This document shows, piece after piece, positions 31,248-39,549 of a DNA stretch of 64,000 bases. The first letter of the stretch is position 1. Every line of letters begins with the position of its first letter. The notes beneath the pieces are model-generated. The model saw nothing but the letters and a program-made list of their open reading frames with translations. It made no database searches and was not told where the DNA came from. The translations under genes and the position numbers were made by a program. Origin of the DNA: Mesorhizobium sp. SARCC-RB16n (GTDB lineage Bacteria > Pseudomonadota > Alphaproteobacteria > Rhizobiales > Rhizobiaceae); NCBI RefSeq assembly GCF_008520305.1, contig NZ_ML703270.1, positions 102,291 to 166,290 on the forward strand. Reading direction: 5' to 3'.

Positions 31248-32621
31248 ATGGACACTCAGCCCGCCCCCTTCGTTCCCCCCGCCCCGAAGCCGCGCACGTC
31301 GCCGCCTTCGACGCTGGAGATGATCCGCATCGTCTATCGCAATCCGCTCGAACTCTGGGGCGAGCCGACCTACAACGAACCCTGGATTTCGGCCAAGGGC
31401 GCTGGTGGGCCGCTGGTCATCGCCAATGATCCCGCCCTGATCCGCCATGTGCTGGTCGACAACGCCAAAAACTACAAGATGGCGACGGTGCGCCAGAAGA
31501 TTCTGCGACCGATCCTGCGCGATGGCCTACTGACCGCCGAGGGCGAGGTCTGGAAGCGGTCGCGCAAGGCGATGGCGCCGGTGTTCACGCCGCGCCACAT
31601 CTTCGGTTTTGCCCAGCCGATGCTGAGGCGCACGCTGGAGTTTGTCACCCGTTACGAGGCGGGCGGCACTTCGGACATCGCCCATGACATGACGCTGCTC
31701 ACCTACGACATCCTGGCCGAGACGCTGTTTTCCGGCGAGATTGCAGGCGAGCCGGGCAGTTTCGCCAACGAGATCGACCGTCTGTTCGAGACCATGGGCC
31801 GCGTCGATCCGCTCGATCTGTTGCGCGCGCCCGATTGGCTGCCGCGGCTGACCCGTATCCGCGGCCGCAAAACCATGGCCTATTTCCGCAAGATCGTGAC
31901 CGACACGGTCAAGATGCGCGAAGAGAAATTCAGGCGCGACCCCGATGCCGTGCCGCAGGATTTCCTGACGCTTCTGCTCAAGGCCGAAGGTCCCGACGGC
32001 CTGACGCGCCCGGAAGTCGAAGACAACATCATCACCTTCATAGGCGCCGGCCACGAGACCACGGCGCGCGCGCTCGGCTGGACGCTTTATTGCCTGGCTG
32101 AATCGCCTTGGGAGCGCGACCACGTCGAACAGGAGATCGACCAGGTGCTGGCGCGCGAGGCCGATCCGACGAAGTGGCTCGACGCCATGCCGCTCACTCG
32201 CGCCGCCTTCGACGAGGCGCTTAGGCTCTATCCGCCGGCGCCGTCGATCAATCGCGAGCCGATCGAGCCCGAAATGTGGAAGGATCTCTATATTCCCAAA
32301 CACGCCGCCGTGCTGGTGATGCCGTGGGTTGTCCACCGCCACAGGAAGCTATGGGATCGGCCCGACGCCTTCCTGCCCGAACGCTTCCATCCGGGAAACC
32401 GTGAAAAGATCGACCGCTTCCAGTATCTGCCCTTCGGCGCAGGCCCGCGCGTCTGTATCGGCGCCAGCTTCGCCATGCAGGAGGCGATCATCGCGCTCGC
32501 CATCCTTTTGTCACGCTTCCGCTTCGACACGACCGCTGAAACAAAACCCTGGCCGGTGCAGAAATTGACCACGCAGCCGCAAGGCGGGCTGCCGATGCGG
32601 ATCACGCCTCGCCGTCATTGA
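31248..32621 (+). CDS. Cytochrome P450
   Basis: A 457-residue soluble haem monooxygenase. The I-helix oxygen-binding motif is GAGHETTARAL, the K-helix ExxR is EALRLYP, and the haem loop FGAGPRVCIG carries the proximal Cys near residue 402. It is longer than the class I bacterial CYP101 type and closer to CYP4/CYP102-like sequences in layout. No ferredoxin or reductase gene adjoins, so its redox partner is unknown; the divergent FMN reductase could be involved, but nothing proves it. The start is set by GGAG six bases upstream of the ATG at 31248. Confidence 0.93.
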   Translation: MDTQPAPFVPPAPKPRTSPPSTLEMIRIVYRNPLELWGEPTYNEPWISAKGAGGPLVIANDPALIRHVLVDNAKNYKMATVRQKILRPILRDGLLTAEGEVWKRSRKAMAPVFTPRHIFGFAQPMLRRTLEFVTRYEAGGTSDIAHDMTLLTYDILAETLFSGEIAGEPGSFANEIDRLFETMGRVDPLDLLRAPDWLPRLTRIRGRKTMAYFRKIVTDTVKMREEKFRRDPDAVPQDFLTLLLKAEGPDGLTRPEVEDNIITFIGAGHETTARALGWTLYCLAESPWERDHVEQEIDQVLAREADPTKWLDAMPLTRAAFDEALRLYPPAPSINREPIEPEMWKDLYIPKHAAVLVMPWVVHRHRKLWDRPDAFLPERFHPGNREKIDRFQYLPFGAGPRVCIGASFAMQEAIIALAILLSRFRFDTTAETKPWPVQKLTTQPQGGLPMRITPRRH

Positions 32622-32640
32622 GGACCGACACCTCTGGAAA

Positions 32641-33618
32641 TTATACCGCGGGCTTGCGCTGCTGGAACTGGCCGGCGGCGCGGAAACGCCAGAGATAGCT
32701 GGGCAGGATCGTCGCGATCGATTGCGGCTGGATGCCGAGCCCCGCCAGGGTCCGGTTGGCCTTGGCGGCTTCGCCCGAAACGATGTTGTGCTCGCGCAAC
32801 TGCATCACCTGGTCCTTGGTCAGCAGCGGATTGGGCAACAGGCCGAGGATCGAGGCCTGGATGTTTGCCACCCACCACGGCACCGGGACCAGCAGGCGCT
32901 TGCGCTCGATCACGGTGAGCATCTCCTGCATGCACTCCTTGAAGGTCAGCACGTTGGGGCCGCCAAGCTCGTAGACCTGGCCGCCCTCGACCTTGCCGTC
33001 GACCGAGCGCGCAACAGCTTCGGCGACGTCGCCGACATAGACCGGCTGGAACTTGGTCTGGCCGCCGCCGATGAGCGGCAGCACCGGCGAATAACGCGCC
33101 ATATTGGCGAAGCGGTTGAAGAAGCTGTCTTCCGGCCCGAAATTGATCGACGGCCGGAAGATCACGGCATCGGCGATCGTCTCCAGCGCAGCCTTCTCGC
33201 CCAGCGCCTTGGTGCGCGCATAATCCGATTCGGAGGCCAGATCGGCGCCGAGCGCCGAAATATGGGTGAGGCCGGCGCCGACGGAGCGCGCGGCCTCGGC
33301 GATGGCGCGAGCACCGAATTCGTGCACGGCGGAGAACTTCTGCCGGCCGCTCTCATGCAGGATGGCGACGAGATTGACGACATGGTCGGCGCCTTGCACG
33401 GCGCGGTCGACCGACCAGCGCACGCGCACATTGGCCTGCACCGGCTGGATCTGACCGACATTGCCGAGCGGCTGCAAATGGCCGGCAAGATCGGGCCGCC
33501 GGCAGGCGACCCTGATGCGATAGCCGCGCTTGGCGAGCGCCCGCACGACATGACGGCCGACAAAGCCTGACCCGCCAAAGACGACGACGAGCTTCGGGGT
33601 CTGCAGGATTTCGGTCAT
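32641..33618 (-). CDS. NDUFA9-like NAD(P)-binding protein (complex I assembly/accessory)
   Basis: A 325-residue extended short-chain reductase. The nucleotide-binding loop VVFGGSGFVGRHVV is near the N-terminus, and HISALGAD, SDYARTKALGE and INFGPEDSFFNRFA match the NDUFA9 branch of atypical SDRs, which in alphaproteobacteria and mitochondria associates with NADH dehydrogenase. The Tyr-x-x-x-Lys pair is present as YARTK. It is convergent with the P450 gene, with only 19 bases between. The ATG at 33618 fits the fold; upstream in-frame sequence is rejected because it reads through a terminator hairpin. Confidence 0.87.
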   Translation of the reverse strand: MTEILQTPKLVVVFGGSGFVGRHVVRALAKRGYRIRVACRRPDLAGHLQPLGNVGQIQPVQANVRVRWSVDRAVQGADHVVNLVAILHESGRQKFSAVHEFGARAIAEAARSVGAGLTHISALGADLASESDYARTKALGEKAALETIADAVIFRPSINFGPEDSFFNRFANMARYSPVLPLIGGGQTKFQPVYVGDVAEAVARSVDGKVEGGQVYELGGPNVLTFKECMQEMLTVIERKRLLVPVPWWVANIQASILGLLPNPLLTKDQVMQLREHNIVSGEAAKANRTLAGLGIQPQSIATILPSYLWRFRAAGQFQQRKPAV

Positions 33619-33689
33619 GACGGGCTCCGGCGCGCGTTCCAGATGGCTTGGTTGAGCCGTTTCATAGTCCGTTTTGCACCAAAGGCAAA

Positions 33690-33713
33690 GGGTGGCGCGT
33701 CGTCGCGTCACCC
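33690..33713. other. Stem-loop in the NDUFA9-like upstream region
   Basis: GGGTGGCGCG and CGCGTCACCC form a ten-pair stem with one G-U pair and a TCGT loop, followed on the + strand by TTCTTTC. It could be a weak terminator or part of an untranslated RNA. It lies about 70 bases upstream of the NDUFA9-like start. Confidence 0.5.
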
Positions 33714-33794
33714 TTCTTTCGGGTGTGTCAGCACGCTTTGCAGATGCCGGCGTCGACCCAATGCCGGTTGCTGCCGCGAATGACGAAGAACGCA

Positions 33795-33820
33795 GGAAAC
33801 CCCGCCGAAGCGGGGTTTCC
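33795..33820 (-). terminator. Strong terminator hairpin in the 33619-34024 gap
   Basis: GGAAACCCCGC and GCGGGGTTTCC form eleven perfect pairs around a four-base loop that reads TTCG on the minus strand, a very stable tetraloop. It lies about 205 bases past the stop of the LDH2-type dehydrogenase gene and probably ends that minus-strand transcript. The rest of the 400-base gap (33619-34024) shows no gene. Confidence 0.65.
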
Positions 33821-34024
33821 CGGGTGAAGCTCATGTCGAAACCAAGGTCCAGCGAGGCGGCCTGACCTGAGACGGTATCAGCGTGGCGTGAAGCAAGTAC
33901 GCCCGCCTCCGGCCCTGGACGCATCCGACAGAAGACACCGACCGGGCAAACCCGACCCGGACAGCCATTGGTCGTCGGGACGCGCGGGAAGGTTCACCGC
34001 GCGCGGAAAATTTCGTTCAGCTCT

Positions 34025-35026
34025 TCAGGCCGAATAGCGCTCGGCGAATTCGGAGATGCGCTGGATCACCGCCTTGGGCGCGGTGATGCCGCGCGCTTGC
34101 GCCTTCTCGACCGCTTCGGCCCGGGCGCGGCCGGGCACATGCACGCCATAACGCCGGCGCAGCCGGTCGAGTTGGTCTTTCATGCGCTGTTCGAAATCCG
34201 GATCGAGCAGCTTGGGCTCGACCGCAAGCACGAACAGGCCGGTTCCCGGACTGTCCGGGCCGCCGCTGAACCATGGCGCGTCGAGCGACCAGTTGGCGCC
34301 TGACAGGCCGGCCGCCAGCACCTCGACCATCAGCGCGATGTTGGCGCCGCGCTGGCCGCCAAAGGCAAGCATCGCGCCCTTCATGGCGGCGGCCGGGTCG
34401 GTCGTCGAATTGCCGCTGGCGTCCAGCGCCCAGCCTTCGGGGATCTTCTTGCCGTCTTCCGCCGCCTTGCGGATATTGACGAAGGCGGTGGCGCTCGACG
34501 ACTGGTCGATGACCAGCGGCGCGCCGTCGGCGGCGGGCGCGGCGAACGACATCGGATTGGTGCAATAGACCGGCTTCACCGAGCCCGAGCCGGCCAGGAC
34601 GGCCGGTCCGTTGGTGGCGGCGAAGGACACCAGTCCCTGCGCGGCCAGCCGGCCGGTGAAATAACCCAGCGCCCCGCAGGTATAGGCGTTTTTCTGCGAG
34701 AAGATGGCGACGCCGAACAGTCTTGCCGCCTTGGCGAGGTCGTCGATGGTGCGGTCGAAGCCAGTATGCGCCAGCCCACCGCGTGCGTCCGAGAGATAGA
34801 TGGCCAGCGCCGGCCGGGTGATCACCGGATCGGCATTCCCGTCGATACGCCCGGCCTCGAGCGCTTCGAGGTAGTCGATGAAATGCGACAGCCCGACGGC
34901 TGCAAGTCCCTCCGCCTCGGCGGCGATGATAGAGGCGGTGAGCGACTGCGCCGCTTCCTCATTGGCGCCGGCGCCAAGTGCCGCCATCCGGCACAGTCCT
35001 CTTGCCTGGTCGAGACTGAGTTGCAT
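34025..35026 (-). CDS. LDH2/malate dehydrogenase-family oxidoreductase
   Basis: A 333-residue NAD(P)-dependent enzyme of the unusual (non-Rossmann) malate/L-lactate dehydrogenase family, which includes delta1-piperideine-2-carboxylate/pyrroline-2-carboxylate reductase (DpkA) and ureidoglycolate dehydrogenase. Signatures are GLSHFIDYLEALEAGRID and YCTNPMSFAAP, with FAATNGPAVLAG. It is preceded by AGGAG and lies 88 bases after the last ABC permease gene, at the end of the transporter gene run. That context suggests reduction of a keto acid or cyclic imine made from the imported amino acid; DpkA-like activity is the best guess, not a proven one. Confidence 0.82.
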   Translation of the reverse strand: MQLSLDQARGLCRMAALGAGANEEAAQSLTASIIAAEAEGLAAVGLSHFIDYLEALEAGRIDGNADPVITRPALAIYLSDARGGLAHTGFDRTIDDLAKAARLFGVAIFSQKNAYTCGALGYFTGRLAAQGLVSFAATNGPAVLAGSGSVKPVYCTNPMSFAAPAADGAPLVIDQSSSATAFVNIRKAAEDGKKIPEGWALDASGNSTTDPAAAMKGAMLAFGGQRGANIALMVEVLAAGLSGANWSLDAPWFSGGPDSPGTGLFVLAVEPKLLDPDFEQRMKDQLDRLRRRYGVHVPGRARAEAVEKAQARGITAPKAVIQRISEFAERYSA

Positions 35027-35041
35027 CAGGGCTGCTCCTGA

Positions 35042-35107
35042 GTGAGTAGGAAGTAGGGAGTAGTCAGTAGGGTAAAATCGGCAAGCAGCCCACTACTTCC
35101 TATTCAC
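35042..35107. repeat. Imperfect inverted repeat between permease and dehydrogenase genes
   Basis: GTGAGTAGGAAGTAG (35042-35056) and CTACTTCCTATTCAC (35093-35107) are complementary at 14 of 15 positions. Between them lies more AGTAG-rich sequence. The low-complexity TAGGAGT-type composition is unlike its surroundings. It may act as an mRNA hairpin between the two genes. Confidence 0.6.
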
Positions 35108-35114
35108 TAGTCGC

Positions 35115-35924
35115 TTACCCGATCTTGACCGGAATCCGCGCCTCGATCCGGCTGAAGGCGAAGACCAGAATCCCGGTGATCGCCATATAGATCAACGCCA
35201 GGAGCAGCAAGGGCTCGTAGGTGAGGTAGGTGTCCTGCCGCACCTTGGAAGAGACGGCGAAGATGTCGATCACGCTGATGGTCGCCACCAGCGGCGTCGA
35301 TTTCAGTTGCAGCACGGTCTCGCCGGTCAGCGTCGGCAGCGCCCGGTAGAAGGCCTGGGGCAGCCAGATGCGCCGGAAGATCTTCCAGCGGCTCATGCCG
35401 AAGGCGCGGGCGGCTTCCAACTGCCCCTTGGGCACGCCGGCAAAGGCGCCGCGCATCACTTCGCCCTCGTAGCCGGCGAAGGACAAGGTCAGCGCCAGCA
35501 CGCCGTACGGCCAAGCCTGCCTGAGATAGGGCCACATCCACGATTCGCGGATCCATGGATATTGCGGGAACAGCGAACCCAGCCCGTAATAGAGCAGCCA
35601 TAGCTGCAGAAGCAGCGGCGTGCCGCGGATGATGGTGCAGAAGACTTTCGCCGGTGCCGCGACCCAGATCGAGCCGGCCGCCTGCGCCAGCCCGACCGGC
35701 ACGGCGATCATGAAGCCGAGCGTGCAGGTGACGGCCAGGATCCACAGGGCACGCCAGATGCCCACCAGGCCCATTTTCCAATATTGCGGCAGCCAGTCCC
35801 AGCGCATGAAGTAGGCCGCCGACGCCACCAACCCGAACGCGATGAGGATCAGCACGATGCGATGCGGCTGCAGCCAGAGCGAAGCCCGCGCCGCCGTGTT
35901 GATGATGGCTGCTTCATTGGCCAT
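35115..35924 (-). CDS. Polar amino-acid ABC transporter permease (HisM/OccM type)
   Basis: A 269-residue inner-membrane protein of the HisM-GlnP family. It has about five hydrophobic helices; the coupling-loop motif GEVMRGAFAGVPKGQLEAARA contacts the ATPase. IIRGTPLLLQLWLLYYGLG is the family hallmark. The ATG overlaps the upstream permease stop as TGATG, and AAGGAGG precedes it. It pairs with the other permease to form the membrane channel for arginine-, histidine- or opine-like solutes. Confidence 0.92.
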   Translation of the reverse strand: MANEAAIINTAARASLWLQPHRIVLILIAFGLVASAAYFMRWDWLPQYWKMGLVGIWRALWILAVTCTLGFMIAVPVGLAQAAGSIWVAAPAKVFCTIIRGTPLLLQLWLLYYGLGSLFPQYPWIRESWMWPYLRQAWPYGVLALTLSFAGYEGEVMRGAFAGVPKGQLEAARAFGMSRWKIFRRIWLPQAFYRALPTLTGETVLQLKSTPLVATISVIDIFAVSSKVRQDTYLTYEPLLLLALIYMAITGILVFAFSRIEARIPVKIG

Positions 35925-36589
35925 CAGCGTGCCTCCTTGATCGAAGGCATGCCGCGCCGCGCCCATTTCTCGGCGCGGCCAAGCAGGAAGTTCGAAATCA
36001 GCGTCACGCAGAGATAGAGCACGCCGGCGGCGAGGAAGAAAACCAGATAGGCCTTGGTGACGCCCGCCGCTTGCCGTGTCGCCAGCGTCAGTTCGAAGAA
36101 GCCGACGACGGCCAGCAGCGCGGTGTCCTTGGTGGCGATCAGCCACAGATTGGCGAGGCCTGGAATGGCGAAGGGCAGCATCGCCGGCAGCGTGATGCGC
36201 CGCAACAGAAGGCCGGGAGACATGCCGAAGGCACGGGCGGCTTCGATCTGGCCCTGCGGAATGGCTAGGATCGCGCCGCGGATGACTTCCGTCGAATAGG
36301 CCCCCTGGACGAAGCCGAGCACGGCAATGCCGGCCACCAGCCCGCTAATATCGACACGCTGGTAACCCATCGCGGCCAGCACCTGGTTTATCAGATCGGT
36401 GCCGGCATAGTAGAGCAGCAGGATCAGCACCAGTTCCGGCACGGCGCGCACCACGGTGGTGTAGACCGCGAACAGGTCGCGCACCACGGGTCCGCCGTAA
36501 AGCTTGCTATAGGCACCCCAGGTTCCAATCAGCAGGCCGAGGATCGTGGCGCCGACGGCAATCTCGAGCGAATGCAGGAGTCCAAGCAA
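35924..36589 (-). CDS. Polar amino-acid ABC transporter permease (HisQ/OccQ type)
   Basis: A protein of at least 221 residues with hydrophobic helices and the coupling motif STEVIRGAILAIPQGQIEAARA. The first start I can name is the TTG at 36589 (MLGLLHSLEIAV). Upstream the same frame stays open to beyond 36740 without ATG or GTG and reads LLSPAPVGWGGTLLLGLL, which looks like authentic HisQ N-terminus. The true start is therefore probably an unusual codon further 5', for example ATT or CTG near 36640-36670. It follows the binding-protein gene after a stable hairpin. Confidence 0.85.
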   Translation of the reverse strand: MLGLLHSLEIAVGATILGLLIGTWGAYSKLYGGPVVRDLFAVYTTVVRAVPELVLILLLYYAGTDLINQVLAAMGYQRVDISGLVAGIAVLGFVQGAYSTEVIRGAILAIPQGQIEAARAFGMSPGLLLRRITLPAMLPFAIPGLANLWLIATKDTALLAVVGFFELTLATRQAAGVTKAYLVFFLAAGVLYLCVTLISNFLLGRAEKWARRGMPSIKEAR

Positions 36590-36744
36590 AAGCGTCCCAC
36601 CCCAGCCGACGGGCGCCGGCGAGAGAAGTTCGATAATGCCGGCCGCCGAGGCCGGAAGTAAGGTGTCGATCAGCTTCGGCCCCGATGTGCTGGCTCTATC
36701 CGCCGGCGTCAGCGGCCGGCGGCAAGCATGCGTGGGAAGGGTAA

Positions 36745-36780
36745 GCTGAAGGACAGAGCGTCAGCGCCCTGTCCTTCAGC
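36745..36780 (-). other. Intercistronic hairpin after the binding-protein gene
   Basis: GCTGAAGGACAG (36745-36756) and CTGTCCTTCAGC (36769-36780) are perfect complements, with further pairing inside. No T run follows on the minus strand. Such stems between receptor and permease genes stabilise the 5' message or attenuate the downstream genes, giving more receptor than permease. Confidence 0.7.
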
Positions 36781-36794
36781 CCATGCGAGGGTCG

Positions 36795-37592
36795 TCAGTT
36801 CGACTGCGGGGCGCCGCCGTAAATGTCGAAATCGAAGTATTTCTTCGAGATCTCGTCATATTTGCCGTTGGCGCGGATCGCCTTGATTCCGGCGTTGATC
36901 TTCTCTTTCAGAGCGGTGTCTTCCTTGCGCACGCCAGCGCCGACGCCCGGTCCAAGCACTTCGTCGTCAGGGGCCACCATGCCCTTGAGATCGCAGCAGG
37001 CCTTGCCCTGGTCCGTCTTGAGGAACTCCTTGAGCGCGATGGAATCGGCCTGAACCGCGTCGAGGCGGCCGGCGGCGAGGTCGTTGTTGGCTTCGTCCTG
37101 CGTCTGGTATTCCTTGATCTCGGATGCCGTGGGCCCGAAGTGCTTCTTGGCGTAGACGGCATGCACGGTCGACACCTGGACGCCGACGACCTTGCCCTTG
37201 AGGTCCTCCGGCGTGGCGCCGAACTTCTGGTCCTTCGGTCCGATGATCGCGGTCGGCGTGTTGTAGTACTTGTCAGAGAAGTCGATGGTCTTCTTGCGTT
37301 CGTCGGTGATCGACATCGACGAGACGATGAGGTCGATCTTCTTGGTGGTCAGCGCCGGGATGATGCCATCCCAGGCGACAGGGGTGATGACGCAGTCGAG
37401 CTTTTCCTCGGCGCACACGGCGTCGATGAAGTCGATCTCCCAGCCGACCCATTTGCCCGAAGCGTCGGGCGAGGTGAAGGGTGCGTAGGGTTCGGCGGCA
37501 ACGCCGATCTTGACCGGATCGGCCTTGGCCACGCCCATGGCGGCGACACCGAGCAGCAGCGCAGCGGCGAATGTCTTCAGAACAGTCTTCAT
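36795..37592 (-). CDS. Polar amino-acid ABC transporter substrate-binding protein
   Basis: A 265-residue periplasmic receptor of the SBP_bac_3 family. The signal peptide ends at AKA (residue 24). GVAAEPYAPFTSPDASGKWV and DGIIPALTTKKIDLIVSSMS are the family ligand-site regions, followed by TDERKKTIDFSDKYYNTPTA. Two adjacent cysteines (CCDLKG) are in the second lobe. GGGAG precedes the ATG. Ligands in this branch are arginine, histidine, lysine or opines. The neighbouring guanidino-metabolism genes favour arginine or a derivative. Confidence 0.93.
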   Translation of the reverse strand: MKTVLKTFAAALLLGVAAMGVAKADPVKIGVAAEPYAPFTSPDASGKWVGWEIDFIDAVCAEEKLDCVITPVAWDGIIPALTTKKIDLIVSSMSITDERKKTIDFSDKYYNTPTAIIGPKDQKFGATPEDLKGKVVGVQVSTVHAVYAKKHFGPTASEIKEYQTQDEANNDLAAGRLDAVQADSIALKEFLKTDQGKACCDLKGMVAPDDEVLGPGVGAGVRKEDTALKEKINAGIKAIRANGKYDEISKKYFDFDIYGGAPQSN

Positions 37593-37648
37593 TTTCAGAA
37601 CTCCCAGTTTGTTGTTGGTTCCCGGTTTTCGTCCGTCCCGGCCTGTCC

Positions 37649-38464
37649 CTAGCCGATGTTGCGGATGAACTGCTTGAGCCTTTCAGATTTGGGCGCGCCG
37701 AAGATTTGCTCCGGTGGGCCCTCCTCCTCGACCAGCCCGTTGCAGAGGTAGACGACGTGGGTCGCGACCTCGCGGGCGAATTTCATTTCGTGGGTCACCA
37801 GCACCATGGTGCGGCCTTCGCGTGCCAGATCGCCGATCACTTTCAGCACTTCGCCGACCAGTTCGGGATCGAGGGCCGAGGTCGGTTCGTCGAACAGCAT
37901 GACGCGCGGATTGATGGCGAGCGCGCGAGCGATCGCGGCGCGCTGCTGCTGCCCACCGGAGAGATAGGCCGGATAGACATCGCGCTTCTCGGCGAGCCCG
38001 ACGCGCGCCAGCAGCTTTTCGGCCTGGGCGACAGCCTCGTCGCGCTTGACGCCCAGCACGTGCACGGGAACCTCGATGACGTTTTCGATCAGCGTCATAT
38101 GGCTCCACAGGTTGAAGTTCTGGAACACCATGCCGAGCTTGGAGCGGATGCGTTCGATCTGCCTGCGATCGGCCGGAATGGTGTGGCCGTGGCTGTCCGC
38201 CTTGAGCTTGATCTCCTCGCCATTGACCCGGATGATGCCGCTGGTCGGGTTTTCCAGGCAGTTGATGCAGCGCAGCAGCGTTGATTTGCCCGAGCCCGAG
38301 CCGCCGATGATGGCGATGACCTCGCCGTCGCGCGCCGACAGCGATACGCCCTTCAGCACATGCAGTTGACCGAATTTCTTGTGCAGGTTCTCGACATGGA
38401 TGGCTTCTGCGGCGCCGTCCTGCGCCTCGCCGGATGGGACTTTGGCAGCTACCACAGCGCTCAC
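37649..38464 (-). CDS. Polar amino-acid ABC transporter ATPase (HisP/OccP type)
   Basis: A 271-residue ATPase. Walker A GGSGSGKST is at ~54-62, the signature LSGGQQQR near 160, and Walker B VMLFDEPTSALD near 180; THEMKFAREV holds the switch histidine. The GTG at 38464 is chosen because GGAGG lies seven bases upstream; a TTG one codon earlier is the alternative. It heads the minus-strand run ATPase, receptor, two permeases, dehydrogenase. The promoter should lie in the 38465-38676 gap shared with the divergent hydrolase gene. Confidence 0.94.
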   Translation of the reverse strand: MSAVVAAKVPSGEAQDGAAEAIHVENLHKKFGQLHVLKGVSLSARDGEVIAIIGGSGSGKSTLLRCINCLENPTSGIIRVNGEEIKLKADSHGHTIPADRRQIERIRSKLGMVFQNFNLWSHMTLIENVIEVPVHVLGVKRDEAVAQAEKLLARVGLAEKRDVYPAYLSGGQQQRAAIARALAINPRVMLFDEPTSALDPELVGEVLKVIGDLAREGRTMVLVTHEMKFAREVATHVVYLCNGLVEEEGPPEQIFGAPKSERLKQFIRNIG

Positions 38465-38599
38465 CAAATGACCTCCATAGGACCGACGGCAGTTCGTCGA
38501 ACGTCTATCCGGCTAATCAACATACGGTGCACTGCCCCGCTCCAGACTTCAAGCATGGACCCAACAGAGCGAGCCCGTCAATCCCGCTCATTACGGCAC

Positions 38600-38627
38600 T
38601 TGCGGCCTTGTTGTGCAAGTGTATAAA
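38600..38627 (+). promoter_or_regulatory. Sigma70-like promoter with overlapping inverted repeat
   Basis: TTGCGG (38600-38605) and TATAAA (38622-38627) are separated by 16 bases, about 50 bases before the dimethylargininase-like gene. CACTTG and CAAGTG within this span form an inverted repeat that overlaps the promoter and could bind the TetR protein encoded downstream. Inference from sequence only. Confidence 0.5.
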
Positions 38628-38676
38628 TAGCCTCTCATGAAATTTTCTCGATTTTTTTCAGCTTAAAAGGGCATTG

Positions 38677-39549
38677 ATGAGCGCTTTCGGATCACAGTCC
38701 ATGGCGGCGCCGCTGCGGCGCGTGCTGATGCGGTCGGCGGCCAACGCCATGCGCGACGCCGACAGGCTTGCCTGGCACTATGGCCCGGGATTCGACCCGG
38801 CGAAAGCTGCCTTGCAGCACGCGGCCCTTGCCGAACTGGTGGCGGCTTCCGGCGCTGAGATCGAATGGATCGAGGACAAGGCCGACGGACTTTCGGATTC
38901 GGTGTTCACCCACGACCCCTCGCTGATGACCGATCGCGGCGCGCTGATCCTATCCATGGGTAAGCCGTTGCGCGCCGGGGAGCCTTCGCTGCATGAGGAA
39001 ACCTACAGAAGGCTGGGCATTCCGATCCTTGGCCGCGTAGAGGCTCCTGGCCAGGTCGAAGGTGGTGACTGTGTGTGGGTGGATGCCCGCACGCTGGCGA
39101 TCGGGCGCGGTGTCCGCTCCAACCAGGAAGGCATCCAGCAGGTTTCAAACCTGCTGACGCCGCTCGGCATTTCCGTCTACGGCTTTGATCTGCCTCTGTG
39201 GCAAGGTGAAGAGGCGTGCCTGCATCTGATGTCGGTGATCAGCCCGCTGGCCGACGACGTGGCGCTGGTCTATTCGCCGCTTTTACCGGCGCCGTTCTAT
39301 CAGACGCTGAAGGCGCGCGGCATCCGGCTGGTCGAAGGCGACGCCGAAGAGTTCGCCGCTTCCAACGGCCTCAGCCTGAACGTGCTGCCGACCAGCCCGC
39401 TCAAGGTCATTGCCGTCGCGGGCTTTCCCAGGACCAAGGCCGCGATGGAAGCCGCCGGCTGCACGGTTGAAATCTTCGAGGCGGATGCGCTCTGCATCGC
39501 CTGCGAAGGCGGGCCGACATGCCTGACGCGACCGATCCTGCGCCAATGA
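38677..39549 (+). CDS. Dimethylarginine dimethylaminohydrolase-like amidinohydrolase
   Basis: A 290-residue enzyme of the guanidine-modifying superfamily. The catalytic set is visible: Glu128 in QVEGGD, His183 in CLHLMSV and the nucleophile Cys282 in GGPTCLTRP. Length and the C-terminal cysteine fit dimethylargininase, which turns methylated arginine into citrulline and (di)methylamine; an arginine- or other guanidino-specific deiminase is possible. The ATG at 38677 has AAGGG in front. The stop overlaps the TetR gene. It is the first gene of a plus-strand run that includes a 2-ketoarginine decarboxylase-like enzyme. Confidence 0.85.
   Translation: MSAFGSQSMAAPLRRVLMRSAANAMRDADRLAWHYGPGFDPAKAALQHAALAELVAASGAEIEWIEDKADGLSDSVFTHDPSLMTDRGALILSMGKPLRAGEPSLHEETYRRLGIPILGRVEAPGQVEGGDCVWVDARTLAIGRGVRSNQEGIQQVSNLLTPLGISVYGFDLPLWQGEEACLHLMSVISPLADDVALVYSPLLPAPFYQTLKARGIRLVEGDAEEFAASNGLSLNVLPTSPLKVIAVAGFPRTKAAMEAAGCTVEIFEADALCIACEGGPTCLTRPILRQ

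Noticed and set aside
33619-33924. Tat-like leader (LRRGFLRSSSF) in frame upstream of the NDUFA9-like protein
   Set aside because: The motif is encoded by the terminator hairpin at 33795-33820, and the mature protein is a cytosolic nucleotide-binding fold starting at 33618.
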